NCBI GenBank assembly: GCA_027924585.1
Contig: BSBM01000076.1
Location: 5,284,501-5,348,500, forward strand
From: Larix kaempferi
Lineage: Eukaryota; Streptophyta; Pinopsida; Pinales; Pinaceae
Length of the DNA: 64,000 bases
Reading direction: 5' to 3'
The notes under the pieces were generated by a model that did no database searches, was not told where the DNA came from, and saw only the letters and a list, made by a program, of their open reading frames with translations. Shown here piece by piece: positions 1 to 11,578 of the stretch. Made by a program: the position numbers and the translations under genes. Position 1 is the stretch's first letter; each line of letters begins with the position of its first letter.

Positions 1-2120
1 AATGTATGAGGTTGGAATCATCTCAAAGATGAGCTACAATGAGCATTTGTTACCCTCTTCCAGCTCGTGAAAACACAAAGAGGAACTCGTCAATCATGAC
101 GGGGAAATTAAAGGAAAGAGCATGTATCTACATCTGTATTAGTGGCAGCTTATAGTCGCCCTTGAACATGGCACTTGTTTGCATTTAATTCAAAAAACTT
201 GGGTGATCAGTTTTTCCTCTAGGCATACCACTTTCATGAGTTATTCCATTCCTTTGGGTCATCTGAAGAATGCATCAATCATTTGCTGCATTATATCCTT
301 GTATCCATTTGGTCATGTCAATACTGTCGATTCATGGCATTCCATGTTCAAGGGATGTATGTTTTCGAGTCAACCTCTGTAGTCATTGTACCTTCCTTTG
401 TGTCGGTCACCCCTGAGTTAGTCTCAAAATTTACTTTACAGTCTGATCTACTTCAACAATATATTTGATCTTGTTTTGTGTCGATGATGGGGGAAACATC
501 ATGGCCCTCCTTCGATGAGTTTATCCTTTTCGACTTCAACACATCATACAAGGATTAGACCTAGAAACCAGTCGAGTACCTTGGACCTGCATGCCTTAAT
601 CGCAGGTTACCTCGCTTTCAGCAGTAGGTTCACATCATTGACCTCTGATTAGAAGATTCCATTGAATGTTCGATTTCAACTCATTAATTCACATTCGGAG
701 GAATGTACTAGAGTACCTTGGGAATCATTGACATTAATGATGATTTCCCTTGCACTTGTTAATGGTATAACTCAATGACCGGTAATCAAGTGATTTCTAC
801 CATGTTCGACGTTAGGACATCTATTCGTCTAGTTAGAATTGTACTTTTATCAGGTTCAGGATGAATACCTTGGGATAACTTTCTTATGTATCTTGCTCAA
901 GTTGCGGTGGATATTTTTGAGTAGGTTCCTACATGGACATCATGATGGAACCATTATTCTATCACATACATCCACATTGTATTGGTCTGTGGCTATGTGC
1001 AGTTCATCTCGTAGATCCAGTATGTATTCTCTTGTGGCTACGATCTGGTCTTTTCATGGATGTATGGATCCATGTTTGTATTCTTAGTGGCCATACTTTT
1101 ATTTAGTGTTTTCATGGATTCGTAGTGTATTGGTCAGCAGCCATGCTATGAGTCATTTGAGACACATATCTTAGAGTTAGTGGTACTGCAGAAGTCCTTG
1201 TTTAACATTTCAACTGATGGTATTTGCCTTAAACTTCCATACATAAAAAGCACTTCACCTATCCTATTTCTCTAGCTTCATGCTTTGGGGGCATTCTGTT
1301 ACACCAAAATCTCGTCATTATTAGATATGTATCCTTGATTTTCCCTAATTCCTAAATCATTAATGAAAAACTGACTGGAGAAAAGGATTGGGCATGTTTT
1401 TTCCTTATGTTGTCACACTAACACACCTTGCATCTTTACAAAATGCGTCAAATCCTTGATGACGCACTTTGCACATTGAAAAAGTGTGTCGCTGACATTG
1501 TTTTCCTTTGATCATTCTGCATCGCCCTTCAATGACGCAGATTGCTAGTTGACAAAGTGCATCATTGTCAGTTGAGAATGAAAAAGAGAAGCTTCAGGAG
1601 CCTTCTAGAACAAGTGCCTTCGTGGAGGCTTATCCCAATAAATCAGTGAACGTGGTGGTCGCACCCCTAACTTCTTGGGATGATCCCTTAGCCTTCTCCA
1701 TCAAATCCTCAACTCCTTCTATCCTCTATGTCCTATATATAGAAGCTTCCTCTTCATGGTTAGGGAGGAAGAGGAATTAGAACACTTAAATGCTAGAGAA
1801 ATTTCACTAGAGTTGAAGTCCCTTCATCCATTAGAGACAAGGCTGGATCTTTGAGGCAAAGATTAGTTGGAAGAAATTGCAACGTCAAGGAAATGGTTAT
1901 AATATCCTCTTCTTTATATTCATTAATACAGTAATATATTCTCTTTCTATAAATGTTTATTGTGCATTGTAGATCATTATAACTTGTTTCCTTGACCACT
2001 TGTTTAGGTTAATCAATATTACTTGTTTCTTTCACTTGTGTTTCCTCTTGTTTCCTCTATGTTGTTTTGCATCTAGGCATTGAAGATCACATAAAGCAAG
2101 GAGAGACTACTCCAATTACA
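1..2120. other. Degraded repetitive DNA, no supported gene
   Basis: I see no protein family in any frame here. A G-rich run followed by TGTTAC at 1297 resembles the junction of a polypurine tract and an LTR start, and 1441-1570 holds several scattered GACGCA/TGCGTC words such as occur in LTR promoter regions. No matching second LTR is in the window, so an LTR fragment is only a possibility. Confidence 0.4.
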
Positions 2121-2189
2121 AGGTGAGTAATGTGCCATATTCTTGTACTTTGATTAATCTAGGAAAATGTTTATATTCTATTGTGCTTT

Positions 2190-3276
2190 GTTCTAGATCT
2201 AAACCATTCAGACTAGGGAGATCGGTTGGTGTCTGCACCGATGGATTTATTCGCAAACAATTTTCCAAGAACTGGTCTGAACAAGACCCCATTACTTTTT
2301 ATTGTGGAAAATACTTTTTTCTTTTCTTTTCAAAACCATTGAAGAACGGAACCTTATATTCATATCTGGCCCCTCTTCATGGGTTCCAAGGGAATGTTCC
2401 TTTCCCACTAGATTCTGGACTTTAACCCAGATATGGAGATCTCCTCAACTCCTATTTGGATTAAACTTCATGATATCCCCCTTATTTCTAGGGGTGAATT
2501 CTCCTACAAATCCATTGGAAATCATATGGGTCATTTCATTACCCTTTCCAAACCTAAGGGAAATATTAAATACACTTGTGCCTAAATATGCGTAGAAATG
2601 GAGTTTTCAAAGGGTCTCCTGAGGCAATTCAACTCAATCTGGAGGTTTGGAGTCACCTCTACACCCTTAATTATGAACAAGTAGCTTTCAAATGTAACAT
2701 TTGTCATGATTATGGACAATTCGCAAAAATCTTCCCTAAAGCCAAAGAAACTCATCCACTACAAAATAATGTGGATCAAGGATTAAAACAAATTTCAAGA
2801 AAACATACGAATAAGCATTCTAAGGGGACCAGAGATCTCAATCTCGCCCTTCCAATAGCAGGTTCAAAGCTATAGAATATCAAGATGAAGAAATAAAGGT
2901 CTCAAAGGAGGAAGACTCAGCAGAACGAACCAAAGATCATTTATGATCCACTGAAGAAAGCAAAAAATAATTCATAAAGTTTAGCTAAAGTAGATGTGGC
3001 CTCACCCAAGGTAAGCACATCTTCACATGGGGAGGTTCTAGTTCCAGATTCTATGGATTGGTCACCTATTGGGGTCTTGGTGGCCCCCCTATAAAAGGGA
3101 CCACCTCAAGTGGGTGTGAAGATTGGGGATGCAAGGGAGGAGAAAATAAATTTCCCTCATTTGCAGGCATATTAAAGAAGAACCCTCGTCCTTGTCCCCC
3201 TTTAAAAAGAGGAAGGAAATCAAACAAAAATCGTAAAGAGAAAGAAGTTGAATTGGGAATCGTTGAGGATTCTTAG
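2190..3276 (+). pseudogene. Broken LINE-type ORF1 (DUF4283 + CCHC knuckle)
   Basis: Plant L1-type retrotransposons encode an RNA-binding ORF1 protein with a DUF4283 domain followed by a CCHC zinc knuckle. Here the reading frame must be followed across frames. At 2420-2560 one frame reads PIWIKLHDIPL followed by an SIGNHMG-type stretch, the usual end of DUF4283. At 2576-2875 another frame reads a VCVE-like strand, then LNYEQVAFKCNICHDYGQF, the usual lead-in to the knuckle. The knuckle has lost its histidine and last cysteine. At 3058-3276 a third segment carries a basic GRKSN motif typical of the C-terminus. There are at least two frameshifts and several stops. No ORF2 endonuclease or reverse transcriptase follows, so this is a truncated, dead copy. 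A DUF4283 gag-like gene of another element type is possible. Confidence 0.6.
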
Positions 3277-4063
3277 AGCACCTTGAACAACATCGTATAC
3301 AATGATGGGATAGCTTGGCATGACTGTTAACTATGTTTTGTTTCTATATTTTCTTATGTAAACAATTTGTAAGGATTTATTCTTGCAATGGGGGAGCAAC
3401 AAGTTTGAAACCAGAGAAGTCTAGGGATTAGTCCTTAAAATTCATCATAGAAATTTTGGTCCCTATTCATTATAGTATAGCTAGTGCAATTTCAATCCTA
3501 AAGAAAACACAACACACATGCACGTGAATAGGTGGAACCCAAGGAAAATGCCTTAAAATTTATTTATGAGAAGAATATTTACATTATACAACAAAGGAGG
3601 GTGGCCACCTACCTACCCCTCTTTCATAGCAGTACATATAGGTCATGTTCACCTCTTTTTTTTTTACTTAGCCAGTCCAAATTCACCCTATTCTGCAAAA
3701 CCCATAACTTAACATGATCTCATGATAGCTCACTTTGAACTTGTGTCTTAATCACTTACCAAGATGATTGAACGCCTTAGCCACTTTGAGGCATCCCTTA
3801 TATATATGAGCCTTTCCAAGCTCTTGCAAACACCTACAAATCTAACTAGTCCCAAGTGTCTCCATCCAACTCAATTGTGCCCTCATGACTTGTCCACCAA
3901 CATCCATCTCCAATGGTTCCATGCTTGATATGTCATGCGATCATGATTGCAAGTGCATGTGGACTCAAGTTCCACAAGTATTCTTATCACATCCACGTCT
4001 GTCAAAAAATAAATAGATATGATAGTGTAAAATAGATATGACAATATAAAAGAATCCATCTGG

Positions 4064-4083
4064 ATATATATATATATATATAT
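4064..4083. repeat. (AT)n microsatellite
   Basis: This is an uninterrupted run of about ten AT dinucleotides. Confidence 0.9.
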
Positions 4084-4168
4084 GAGATGATGATTACAAA
4101 TAGGAGGGTCCGTATATATAATCCCTAAAGAGCACCTTGGTGACTCTTCACAAAGAGAACTGTATCCC

Positions 4169-4242
4169 TTAATAATAATAATAATAATAATTATTATTAT
4201 TATTATTATTATTTACTATTTACTATTAATTATTATTATTTA
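4169..4242. repeat. (AAT)n/(ATT)n inverted microsatellite
   Basis: A run of AAT triplets passes at about 4190 directly into a run of ATT triplets, then into an interrupted ATT tail. The two halves are reverse complements, so the tract can fold into an A/T-only hairpin. Confidence 0.9.
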
Positions 4243-4610
4243 GTTTGTGCTTATTGATATATTTATGTTCATAGCATTTTCCACCCCATTTAAGATGCTT
4301 TGTCATCAAAGCATACAAAGGTTATGTCTTGTTATAATTCTTTATCTTTAAGGTTGATGACACAAGACCATATGATCTTCGAAATGTTAAACAAAATTGT
4401 CAAATTGTAAGAGAATCTAACCACCCAAACTTTCATCTTAAGCAAATGGAATGGTGACGACCCCTATAACTTGGAAATTGGTAAGATTTCATGTTTGAAC
4501 TTATTTTCAACATAGTAGCATCTTCTCTTACACTTTCATCTTGATTTTGTTCTGGAATAGTTGTCTAGATAGAACTTGTTTTATGTTTCCAAACAATGTG
4601 TCATTTTTGT

Positions 4611-4750
4611 CCCGTTTCAGTATTTTGATTCTTTTGTAAGTATGAATATAGTTGATTTTATCATTGGTCATGACGACTCTCCCGTTTCAGTATTTTGATT
4701 CTTTTGTAAGTATGAATATAGTTGATTTTATCATTGGTCACGACGACTCT
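4611..4750. repeat. 70-bp tandem duplication
   Basis: Positions 4611-4680 and 4681-4750 are identical except for one T/C difference (4671 versus 4741). The unit starts CCCGTTTCAG and ends GACGACTCT. It shows no coding potential. The near identity points to a recent duplication. Confidence 0.95.
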
Positions 4751-5583
4751 TGTGATTTGGATTACAATAAGGAACTGTTGTATTTTGAACCTTATTCTTG
4801 AAACATTTATTTTTTGAAACATTTTGTGATTCACTGGTTGACACTATTCTCATATCCTCATTCTTTTGAATTGGGATGTTGATTGGATTTGTATTGGTTC
4901 ATTTTTATGACATCTGAATTTAATGTCTAATGACTCATTTATTGCGATTGTGTCAGTCAATGTCTTCTTATCAACCCTTGATTCCTTGTTGGTAAATTTC
5001 TATAACTTGTCATGTAGTAACTTCTTTGCAGTCTTAAGTTTCTAAATTTGTGTAATTAAATCTTGATAATGGAGATTCTAAATCTAACTTCTTTATAATG
5101 TCCTGCAAAATGATTTTCTTCTTTCTATAAGAAAATGTATACCCTTGTGTTGAAAATGAATGTGTGTAATGTATCCATCTAGGTTGAACCTATAATTATG
5201 TCACCATCATCATTCCACAAGGATCTAACAATGAATTGTGATATGAAGGTATAATATCCAATATTTAGTTGTAAATTGCTTATTTCAGTGTTTGCCATCC
5301 CAAAAGTCTAACTTTTCACCAATATTTGTCTAAAAAATCATTAACTCATTAGCAAATTCATCACTAATATAATTATTGCATTTAGCAGGAGCAATAGAAA
5401 TAGTATTATCTTACCCTCCAATTATCCCTTTAATTTTAAGTAAATCTTAACATAATTTTTTGAAATTTTAAGATTATTTTTTTCCTTATTAAACATCATT
5501 TTATTTCTATCCATTTTTTTTGTCAAAACACCTTGATTATAAAACTTTAAATCTCTTCTTTTGTTTTTAACTTAAAAACCTTG

Positions 5584-5602
5584 ATATATATATATATATA
5601 TA
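5584..5602. repeat. (AT)n microsatellite
   Basis: This is an uninterrupted AT dinucleotide run. Confidence 0.85.
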
Positions 5603-5750
5603 GACACATATAACCCTTTTACAACCTTGAACTCTTTTTTTTCTTTTAAAGTCACCTTACGTCACTAATTATTCTTAATTACTTTAACCTAAACCTTTGA
5701 CCCTTCCATGGATATTAAATTATATATAGAAGGGTTATAACTTTTTGGGT

Positions 5751-6007
5751 TTAAATCTTCTTGTGTTTTTTTTTTTTAGCGGAAAAATCACCATCCTGGT
5801 ATTCCGAAGGAATCAAGGAAAGCTAACACGCACAGGAAATCTCAACAAACTTCCTCACATATCGTGGATGGTAGGTCGAGTAAATCGTCAGCCGGTCATC
5901 CAAGCAAGAAGATGTCTCAATGGAATTGAACCCGGGTGGATGGAATGAAATCCATCTATCCCCACCAACGGACCACCGTATCCTTGACATTAAATCTTCT
6001 TGTGTTT
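5751..6007 (-). mobile_element. tRNA-derived SINE with 18-bp TSD
   Basis: An 18-bp direct repeat TTAAATCTTCTTGTGTTT lies at 5751-5768 and 5990-6007 and brackets a 221-bp body. On the minus strand the body has an RNA polymerase III B box GGTTCAATTCC (5932-5922), which matches the consensus GGTTCRANNCC exactly. A plausible A box TGGTCCGTTGG lies about 32 bp upstream (5975-5965). The body ends in an A-run that abuts the TSD (T-run at 5766-5777 on the plus strand). Such a tRNA-like head, unrelated body, A-tail and long TSD define a SINE mobilised by a LINE. It is not a tRNA gene because no cloverleaf can be built around the boxes. The family is not identified; an Au-like SINE is one option. Confidence 0.85.
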
Positions 6008-7433
6008 ATAATCAATATGACTTCAAATTTCCTCTTTTCCTTGTAATTAAAGTTGCCACGAATATATATTAAGAGGATTCTATGAAGGATCCAGGTCGAT
6101 AATGGATGTTTAATGAATAGTGGTGTTTCTCGGGTTCAACAACCACCAAATGTAATGGAATTTTATTGTCGCCTCCTTCTCATGGGATGGTCATTTGGCA
6201 ACGGAGCGACTCTACACTGGTTCTTCTATGGCGAGTCAAAGACATCACATTTGTGCCTGATGGAAAAATTAAAAAAGAGATTGAGGGAGAGAATATTGTA
6301 TTATAAGGTTATTTTTATACAACAAAACATTTCTAAAGAAGATGCATTTAGTGTGACATTTAAATCATAGTAGTATAATTTAAATATGAATATAATTCGA
6401 TACAAAAAAAATACGCAATGAAAAACTTTAGTATGAATAAAATAAAGAAGTAGACTGCTTATATATAATACTTTTAATCAAATATTCACAAATATAACAT
6501 AAATGTATATACACATTTATATCATAAAATCAAGCATATATTTAAAAAGCAAAAATATAAAATCTCATCAACCTCTAATATGGCGAATGTGAAAAACGAC
6601 AACTAGTTATTAATAATTATTTTAATAAGAAATATGAAATTGAATGGTAATTCTATTTTATAGTATTTAAATGATTAAAGTTTGGTTTTCTTAAATTGGT
6701 TTTCAAAATTTAATTTTCCACTAGTAAGAATCTGGATTTGTATTACACCTACACCAAATATTCAACAAATTCATATTTGTTCTGAATTTCTATACACGAA
6801 ATACGGTTGAATTATACTACTATGATTCAATCCCTATGAAAAAATTATTAAAATATGAAGAAGAAAAATAATATGAGAAAGCTAGTAAACATACTAATAA
6901 GCCAAGTCATCTTAAGGGGAATTCAGACAATCAAGCTCAAATTCGAAATTTGAAATAGGGAACCAAAGTGATTGGTCTCCTCTTATATTTTTGACAAATA
7001 AGTGGAGTTTAATATTAAAGTGGATTTTTAATGAAGATTGTAGACTGTCTTTTAGAGACTCATTTTGGTGCATGTATGTGTGAAACTATTTCCTTTTCTA
7101 CTTATGCTAGAATGGAAGTAAGATGTTTTACTTTTGTTGTGGATTATTCTTGTGTAAATAGTGATTGTTTATTGTTGTTTCTTGCTCACTATGAAGGGGG
7201 GTTATTGTTGGTTATTTCATTTAAGGAAAACCCAATTTTAATAACTAGTTGTTGATATCATTTCAATCATATTTCTAGTTATTTCAGTTAAAGATGCCCC
7301 AATTGTAATAACTAGTTGTTGATATCAGTTCGATCACTCATTTACAGTAAACTACTTTTTGTATTTAATTATTGGAATCTTAAATTTCTCATATTTTTCT
7401 CTTAAAACCTATCCAGTATTAATTTAGGATTGC
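6008..7433. other. AT-rich intergenic DNA
   Basis: I see no recognisable gene. Short open stretches at 6113-6370 and 7031-7255 have no family resemblance. The only structure is the imperfect tandem duplication at 7208-7340. Confidence 0.5.
7208..7340. repeat. Imperfect ~67-bp tandem duplication
   Basis: Two adjacent units share GTTATTTCA and ATAACTAGTTGTTGATATCA in the same order, about 67 bp apart, with scattered mismatches. Confidence 0.75.
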
Positions 7434-8415
7434 ATTATGTTGTTAGCATGGGACTGAATTTAGAATTTATGTTGAAATTTTTTCAAATACTTAGTCAAAA
7501 CATTGATTTCAACCTCCAATAATTATTCACTAATAATGCATTTAATCCAAAAGCATTCAACTGGAAATTATGAGCGGAAATAAAAAATGACTAAGAATAA
7601 AAAAAATTGTAGTGGAATAATGAACAGTAGACAAACATTTAATCACACATTTGACACCAAGATTTTGGGCAAATCCCCTGGAAAAACCCTAAAGGGAAAA
7701 CCAATAGAGAGATAAAATCCTTATTAGTGTTTCTGAGAAAACTTTCAAAAATCTATAGCAAGAGAAAATGAAATGAATGCACATTGATTTCCATGCAAAA
7801 CTTAGAAATTTTTAGATCAACAAAACTTTGCAAATTTCTTGATTTCTAGGTTGTACATGAAATCTGCCTACAAATTTGTGCCTCTCATAAGTGTTGTGTA
7901 GTCAAATACCTGACTCGATTTTTGTGCACTGGGACAACAATAAATGTTGTACTTTTTTACCTTGATTTTTTTGCTAGATTCTCTCACACGTGCATCTTGT
8001 ACTGCTGCATTAAATGTTGTACCTGCACCTTGATTTATGTGCAAAATTCCTCCTCGATTTCTATGTAGATTTCCTCTCACATGTGTGGTTGTACTTGCTA
8101 CATTAATTGCTATACTTTTCCTTGGTATTTGTTCCCACTCTCCTTCTTGGAAATTGTGTCTTCTTTCTCCTTGGTAAATGTGCCCTAGATCACTGTAACT
8201 TTTTTCTTTTTTCTCTCCCTCCCAAATTTCTCTTCTCTCTAATGTGCCTCATCTATTTCTAATATCTCTTTTTACTCTCCATTAATGAATAACCACCCTA
8301 ACCATAAATCTCAACGGCCTCCTAAGGAAAATAATAAAATAATAGTTAAAATAATGAAATAATAGTTAAAATAATAAAATAATATTTATTAATTTTGGAG
8401 GAAGAAAGAAAAAAA
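7434..8415 (-). repeat. Copia-2 3' LTR, first part (interrupted)
   Basis: From about 7660 this is clearly homologous to the Copia-1 LTRs (the shared GGAAAAACCC and GGGAAAACCA block) and from about 7914 to the LTR at 37493-38182 (shared CTCCATTAATGAATAAC, repeated CTCGATTT..TGTGCA words). The LTR continues at 28446-28852, on the far side of the foldback and the Tat element. The outer left border is uncertain: I place it near 7434 only because homology fades there, and I found no convincing TSD. The copy also holds roughly 200 bp absent from the other LTR. Confidence 0.55.
8328..8390. repeat. Short minisatellite, ~20-bp AT-rich units
   Basis: About three imperfect copies of ATAAAATAATAGTTAAA-type units lie in tandem inside the interrupted Copia-2 LTR. 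Confidence 0.8.
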
Positions 8416-8674
8416 CTACTTTTTTTGTTCATATTTTCAACATATCTCCCTATGTTTTTATGCAAATTTCAAGCGGGAGCACTCATTGGATGCGTAATTT
8501 AATTCCGAGTCCAACGAGAACCCACACTGCATACTTTTGACGGACCCCGCTGCTCCAAAAACAAGAAATACCTTAAAAACGTCATGATGATGTCATCATG
8601 ACATTTTTTTTTAGGTATTTCTTCTTTTGGGGGCAGCAAGGTCCATCAAAAGCATGCAGTATGGTTACTCGTTG
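8416..8674. mobile_element. Foldback/MITE-like element, part 1
   Basis: The left arm is 8416-8590 and the right arm begins at 8593. The centre is a perfect stem GTCATGATGA / TCATCATGAC around a 2-nt TG loop at 8591-8592. The right arm runs to 8674 and continues at 28351-28444, because the Tat element inserted into it. Joined, the arms are about 175 nt each and pair along their whole length with modest mismatch (for example AGCGGGAGCACTC on both). It has no coding capacity. A non-autonomous foldback or MITE is the best fit. The outer TSD is unclear because both borders lie in homopolymer runs. Confidence 0.85.
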
Positions 8675-9602
8675 TGTTAGCTCTCCAGGAAACTCTTCTA
8701 GGTTGCAACTCGAAGATGCCTGGTAACTTAATGATTTTCTCAATTGGATCAAGTCGGATGACTAACACTAGGTTTTACTAAATCAAAGCATGCATAGATA
8801 TATCAATGGACAAGGCTTTTAACCAACTCTTTTAAGGGGTTTTGGATAAAATATATGGATGGACAGATCTTATATCATTAGTAGAAACATACATAAACTA
8901 TATATATGAATGGTCAATGTTATAAACAAATGATACTTGCACAGCTCAGTCAATCAGTGTAATGACAAGATGACAATTCTCAGACACTAGATCAGCTTAA
9001 AGAAATGAAACACTCATTCAAATATAAGCATAGAATGGATAATAAGTGAAACTGAACATCATAGGAAAAAGAAGCTTAGTTTATGATATATAATGAGAAG
9101 TCTGAAAAAGTACAATATGTGTGCCAATCTCCAAAATCGAACCTGTACTTCTTCTGAATTTTTAGGCTTTATAGCCTTTACATGACATTTCCAGATCCTT
9201 AGAAAATGGATCTGTTTTACTAAAGATAGACAATTAAAAACAGATTACAATAAACTAGGAAAAGATCCTATTTTAATGGTCAAAACATTATCTTCAACTG
9301 ATCTTCAGGGTGTTCGATAGCTGTAATGATCTTGAGATGTTGATGGAGGAAATTTGAAATTGCTACCTGGCAGACAGTTCATCTCTTTACTAAAAATAGG
9401 TAAGAAGCCTTACTTCTTCCATTTCCCTGGCATCTTCAAAAGTGAAACAGAACCTTAATATTTATATCTCTGCTCCTCATCTTGCATTAGAAACCATCTT
9501 CGAGGTATCTAGTTTTAAAAATCTTGGCTCTGTACAAAATGGCATCTTTTTGCATTGTTTTACATTTTCGGTCGCTAGAAAGGCTAGAATTTAATTATGT
9601 TA

Positions 9603-9670
9603 GCTACCGAAAACTTTTCTTTCGGTGGATAATGAACAATTCGACATGTTCACCTAAGCCATCGAAAGCT
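9603..9670. repeat. CCGAAA hairpin module (LTR copy 1, distal)
   Basis: The module has the pattern GCTACCGAAA..TTTCGGTGG followed by AATGAACA..GCCTAAGCC and a further CGAAAGCT. A related module lies on the other side of the ORF at 11646-11714, and both recur in LTR copy 2 (26061-26129 and 28111-28179). Confidence 0.8.
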
Positions 9671-9728
9671 CTGTTTGGTTTAGTTTGTAAAATTTCACAA
9701 AAATGTATGGCCTTGCATCTTCTGGTCT

Positions 9729-11076
9729 TCATTTTTGCTGATTGAGATCTTTTGCACCCTGAGCTAGGTCTGGACTGTCAGCAAGATTGAGGATTGCTGC
9801 TGCTAAGGTTTCAAGGTCTGAGTGTGTCTTAGGCTGGGGATTTGGATACATATTCTTATTTCTCAGAAGCTTGACCTTCCTATTCAACTTGATGTTGTCT
9901 CTTATCAACCTTATATTTCTCTCCTTTAACTTATTATGCTTTTTAGTTATCCCTTGGAAGGAGACATATAATTCAGTATTTCTTTCAGTCAACTTTTCAT
10001 TCCTTTTCTTAATTACTCTTTGAAGCATTTCAAGTTCATATACATGTCTGAGAAGTTGATCGATCTTCTTTGATGAAGACTTCTTTGCCTTGTTGGTCGA
10101 TGCTTTAGCAACCTGCTGATCTTGCTCTTCCTGAAGCTCTTGCCCTGTCGCAGCTTCCTCATGTTCTGCTTCAACTTCTTGTTGCTCATCATCTTCAAAA
10201 TCTGTGTAAGGGAGGTTTAAAATGTTTTTAATTTTTGGAGAAAATTCTCCTTCTATACCCTCACTGAAAACTAGTTTCTTTTTAGCCCTTTTAGGCTTGG
10301 AAGATGGACAGGGTTGATCAATTGCAATTGGGGAAATGGCTCTCTTTTTCCTCTTTCCACTTCTAGGAGTGGAAGATTTCTTTGAAGAGGATTTCTTATT
10401 ATCTTTGGGCTGTAGCTCTGTTTCAAACTCATTAAAAAACAGGAAATGTGCCCAGCCAATGTTCCTTCTTTGGAGTAATTCACCAACCAAGAGCCTGATC
10501 AAACCATGATGAGATAACCTGCCTACAACTTTACTTGGATTAGCTTGGACTTGATGGGCCATCTTAGTCAAGCTTTTGTGTAGATAAAAAGGGAGGTTCA
10601 AGGGGTTCCTGCCAGTGAAGTGATTCATCACTTTGAAATGATAAATCATTATATCTTCCCTCACAGGTTATATATACAAGGATTGACTTCAACAGGTGCT
10701 TCCATTTTTCTTCAAGATAGGACGTGGGAATTTCCTTCTTCCATATAAGAGTTTTGTGTTCTGGCTTCAAGTAGGACCTAAATTCCATATCCTTTGTGGC
10801 AGTAGTTTTAAACCAGGTTTCTCCTGTCCTTGGAAGTTCTGTAACTTCATATATGAGAGCTTCATCCACCTCGAATTCTCATCTACCAATTACTACCTTT
10901 CTGCCATCAAAAGTCCTAGCAAAAGCTTCTGCTACCTGCTGGTGTGATCCCTGTAGTTTTTCACAAAACTTATAGTAGCCTGCGTCCTTGAAAAGTTGAC
11001 ACACTTCGGGGTGTGACTCAAGATAACAGATGTCATCGAGCTCCTTCCTGAGGATCGATCCTCCTCCTTTTTTCAT
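9729..11076 (-). pseudogene. LTR-encoded coiled-coil protein, copy 1
   Basis: I cannot name this protein. Starting at the ATG 11076-11074 (MKKGGG), the frame is open except for one TGA at 10881-10879 and an 8-bp deletion near 10651, which copy 2 lacks. The second half, 10664-9729, is open for 311 codons. The N-terminal ~200 residues look globular (for example YKFCEKLQGSHQQVAEAF and LPFYLHKSLTKMAHQV). Then come a Lys/Ser-rich patch with KPKRAKKK, a nuclear-localisation-like signal, an acidic Glu/Gln stretch, and about 70 residues of heptad-patterned coiled coil. It lies wholly inside the LTR, in sense orientation, about 200 bp after a TATA box. It has no gag, protease or envelope features. A captured host-like or plant-mobile-domain-like protein is possible. 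Confidence 0.75.
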
Positions 11077-11279
11077 CTATTAACTATTTGTTGACACCTG
11101 CAATCGGAAAATTTGAGCTTGGGAGACAAGGTCGACGTGAATTCGGGAAAGAGTAGGCTTGGCAACAGGTAAAAGTGAGAGATGAAGGACATGTTCGGCT
11201 GAAAACCTGACTTTGAGGGATCTGGATGGATAGACTGATCATGAGAGTTTAAATGACCTGTCAATTTCGGTAGATGGGG

Positions 11280-11286
11280 TTTTATA
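11280..11286 (-). promoter_or_regulatory. TATA box of Tat-1 3' LTR
   Basis: The minus strand reads TGTATAAAAC, a good TATA box, about 205 bp upstream of the LTR ORF start at 11076. It is conserved in the other LTR. Confidence 0.6.
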
Positions 11287-11578
11287 CAAACACGTGGGAA
11301 ATTTTGAAATTGAAGTTCTGCATAATTACAAAGGATGCGCAATTTTAAATGTCGGACTGATAGGATAGGTTAAGGTTCAATCAATTAGGATTAGAACATC
11401 ATTGTAGCAAGTTTCGAATTGATCAGATCGTGTCTTAGCTGGCTTTGATTTTTTTCAGCGGCTACGGGAAAGATGAGCCTCCTTCAAACTTCTGGGATTT
11501 TACCTTTGATTTGATCTTTAACCGTTTTGAAACCACCTCACTTTTGGTACCTGGAATAATTTTGCATTTAAGCATGTG

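Larger units (their letters stand above)
3277..5750. other. AT-rich intergenic DNA, possible LTR relic
   Basis: No coding family is visible. 3490-4010 read on the minus strand has a TATATATAAGGG box near 3797-3810 and composition like a retrotransposon LTR, but I find no partner copy or element border. The rest is AT-rich with the simple repeats and the 70-bp duplication listed separately. Confidence 0.4.

Noticed and set aside
1297-2120. LTR beginning at TGTTAC after a G-run
   Set aside because: There is no partner LTR, PBS or recognisable pol sequence upstream, so the border is not supported.
5917-5975. tRNA gene on the minus strand
   Set aside because: The A and B boxes are good, but no acceptor or anticodon stem can be drawn, and the sequence is inside a body with an A-tail and 18-bp TSD, so it is a SINE.
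7422-7426. ATTTA as the left TSD of Copia-2 (matching 38183-38187)
   Set aside because: The sequence after it does not start with TG and a 5-mer of A/T is expected by chance in this AT-rich DNA.
7868-8080. Small minus-strand gene
   Set aside because: It is a chance open frame through the repeated LTR words of Copia-2.
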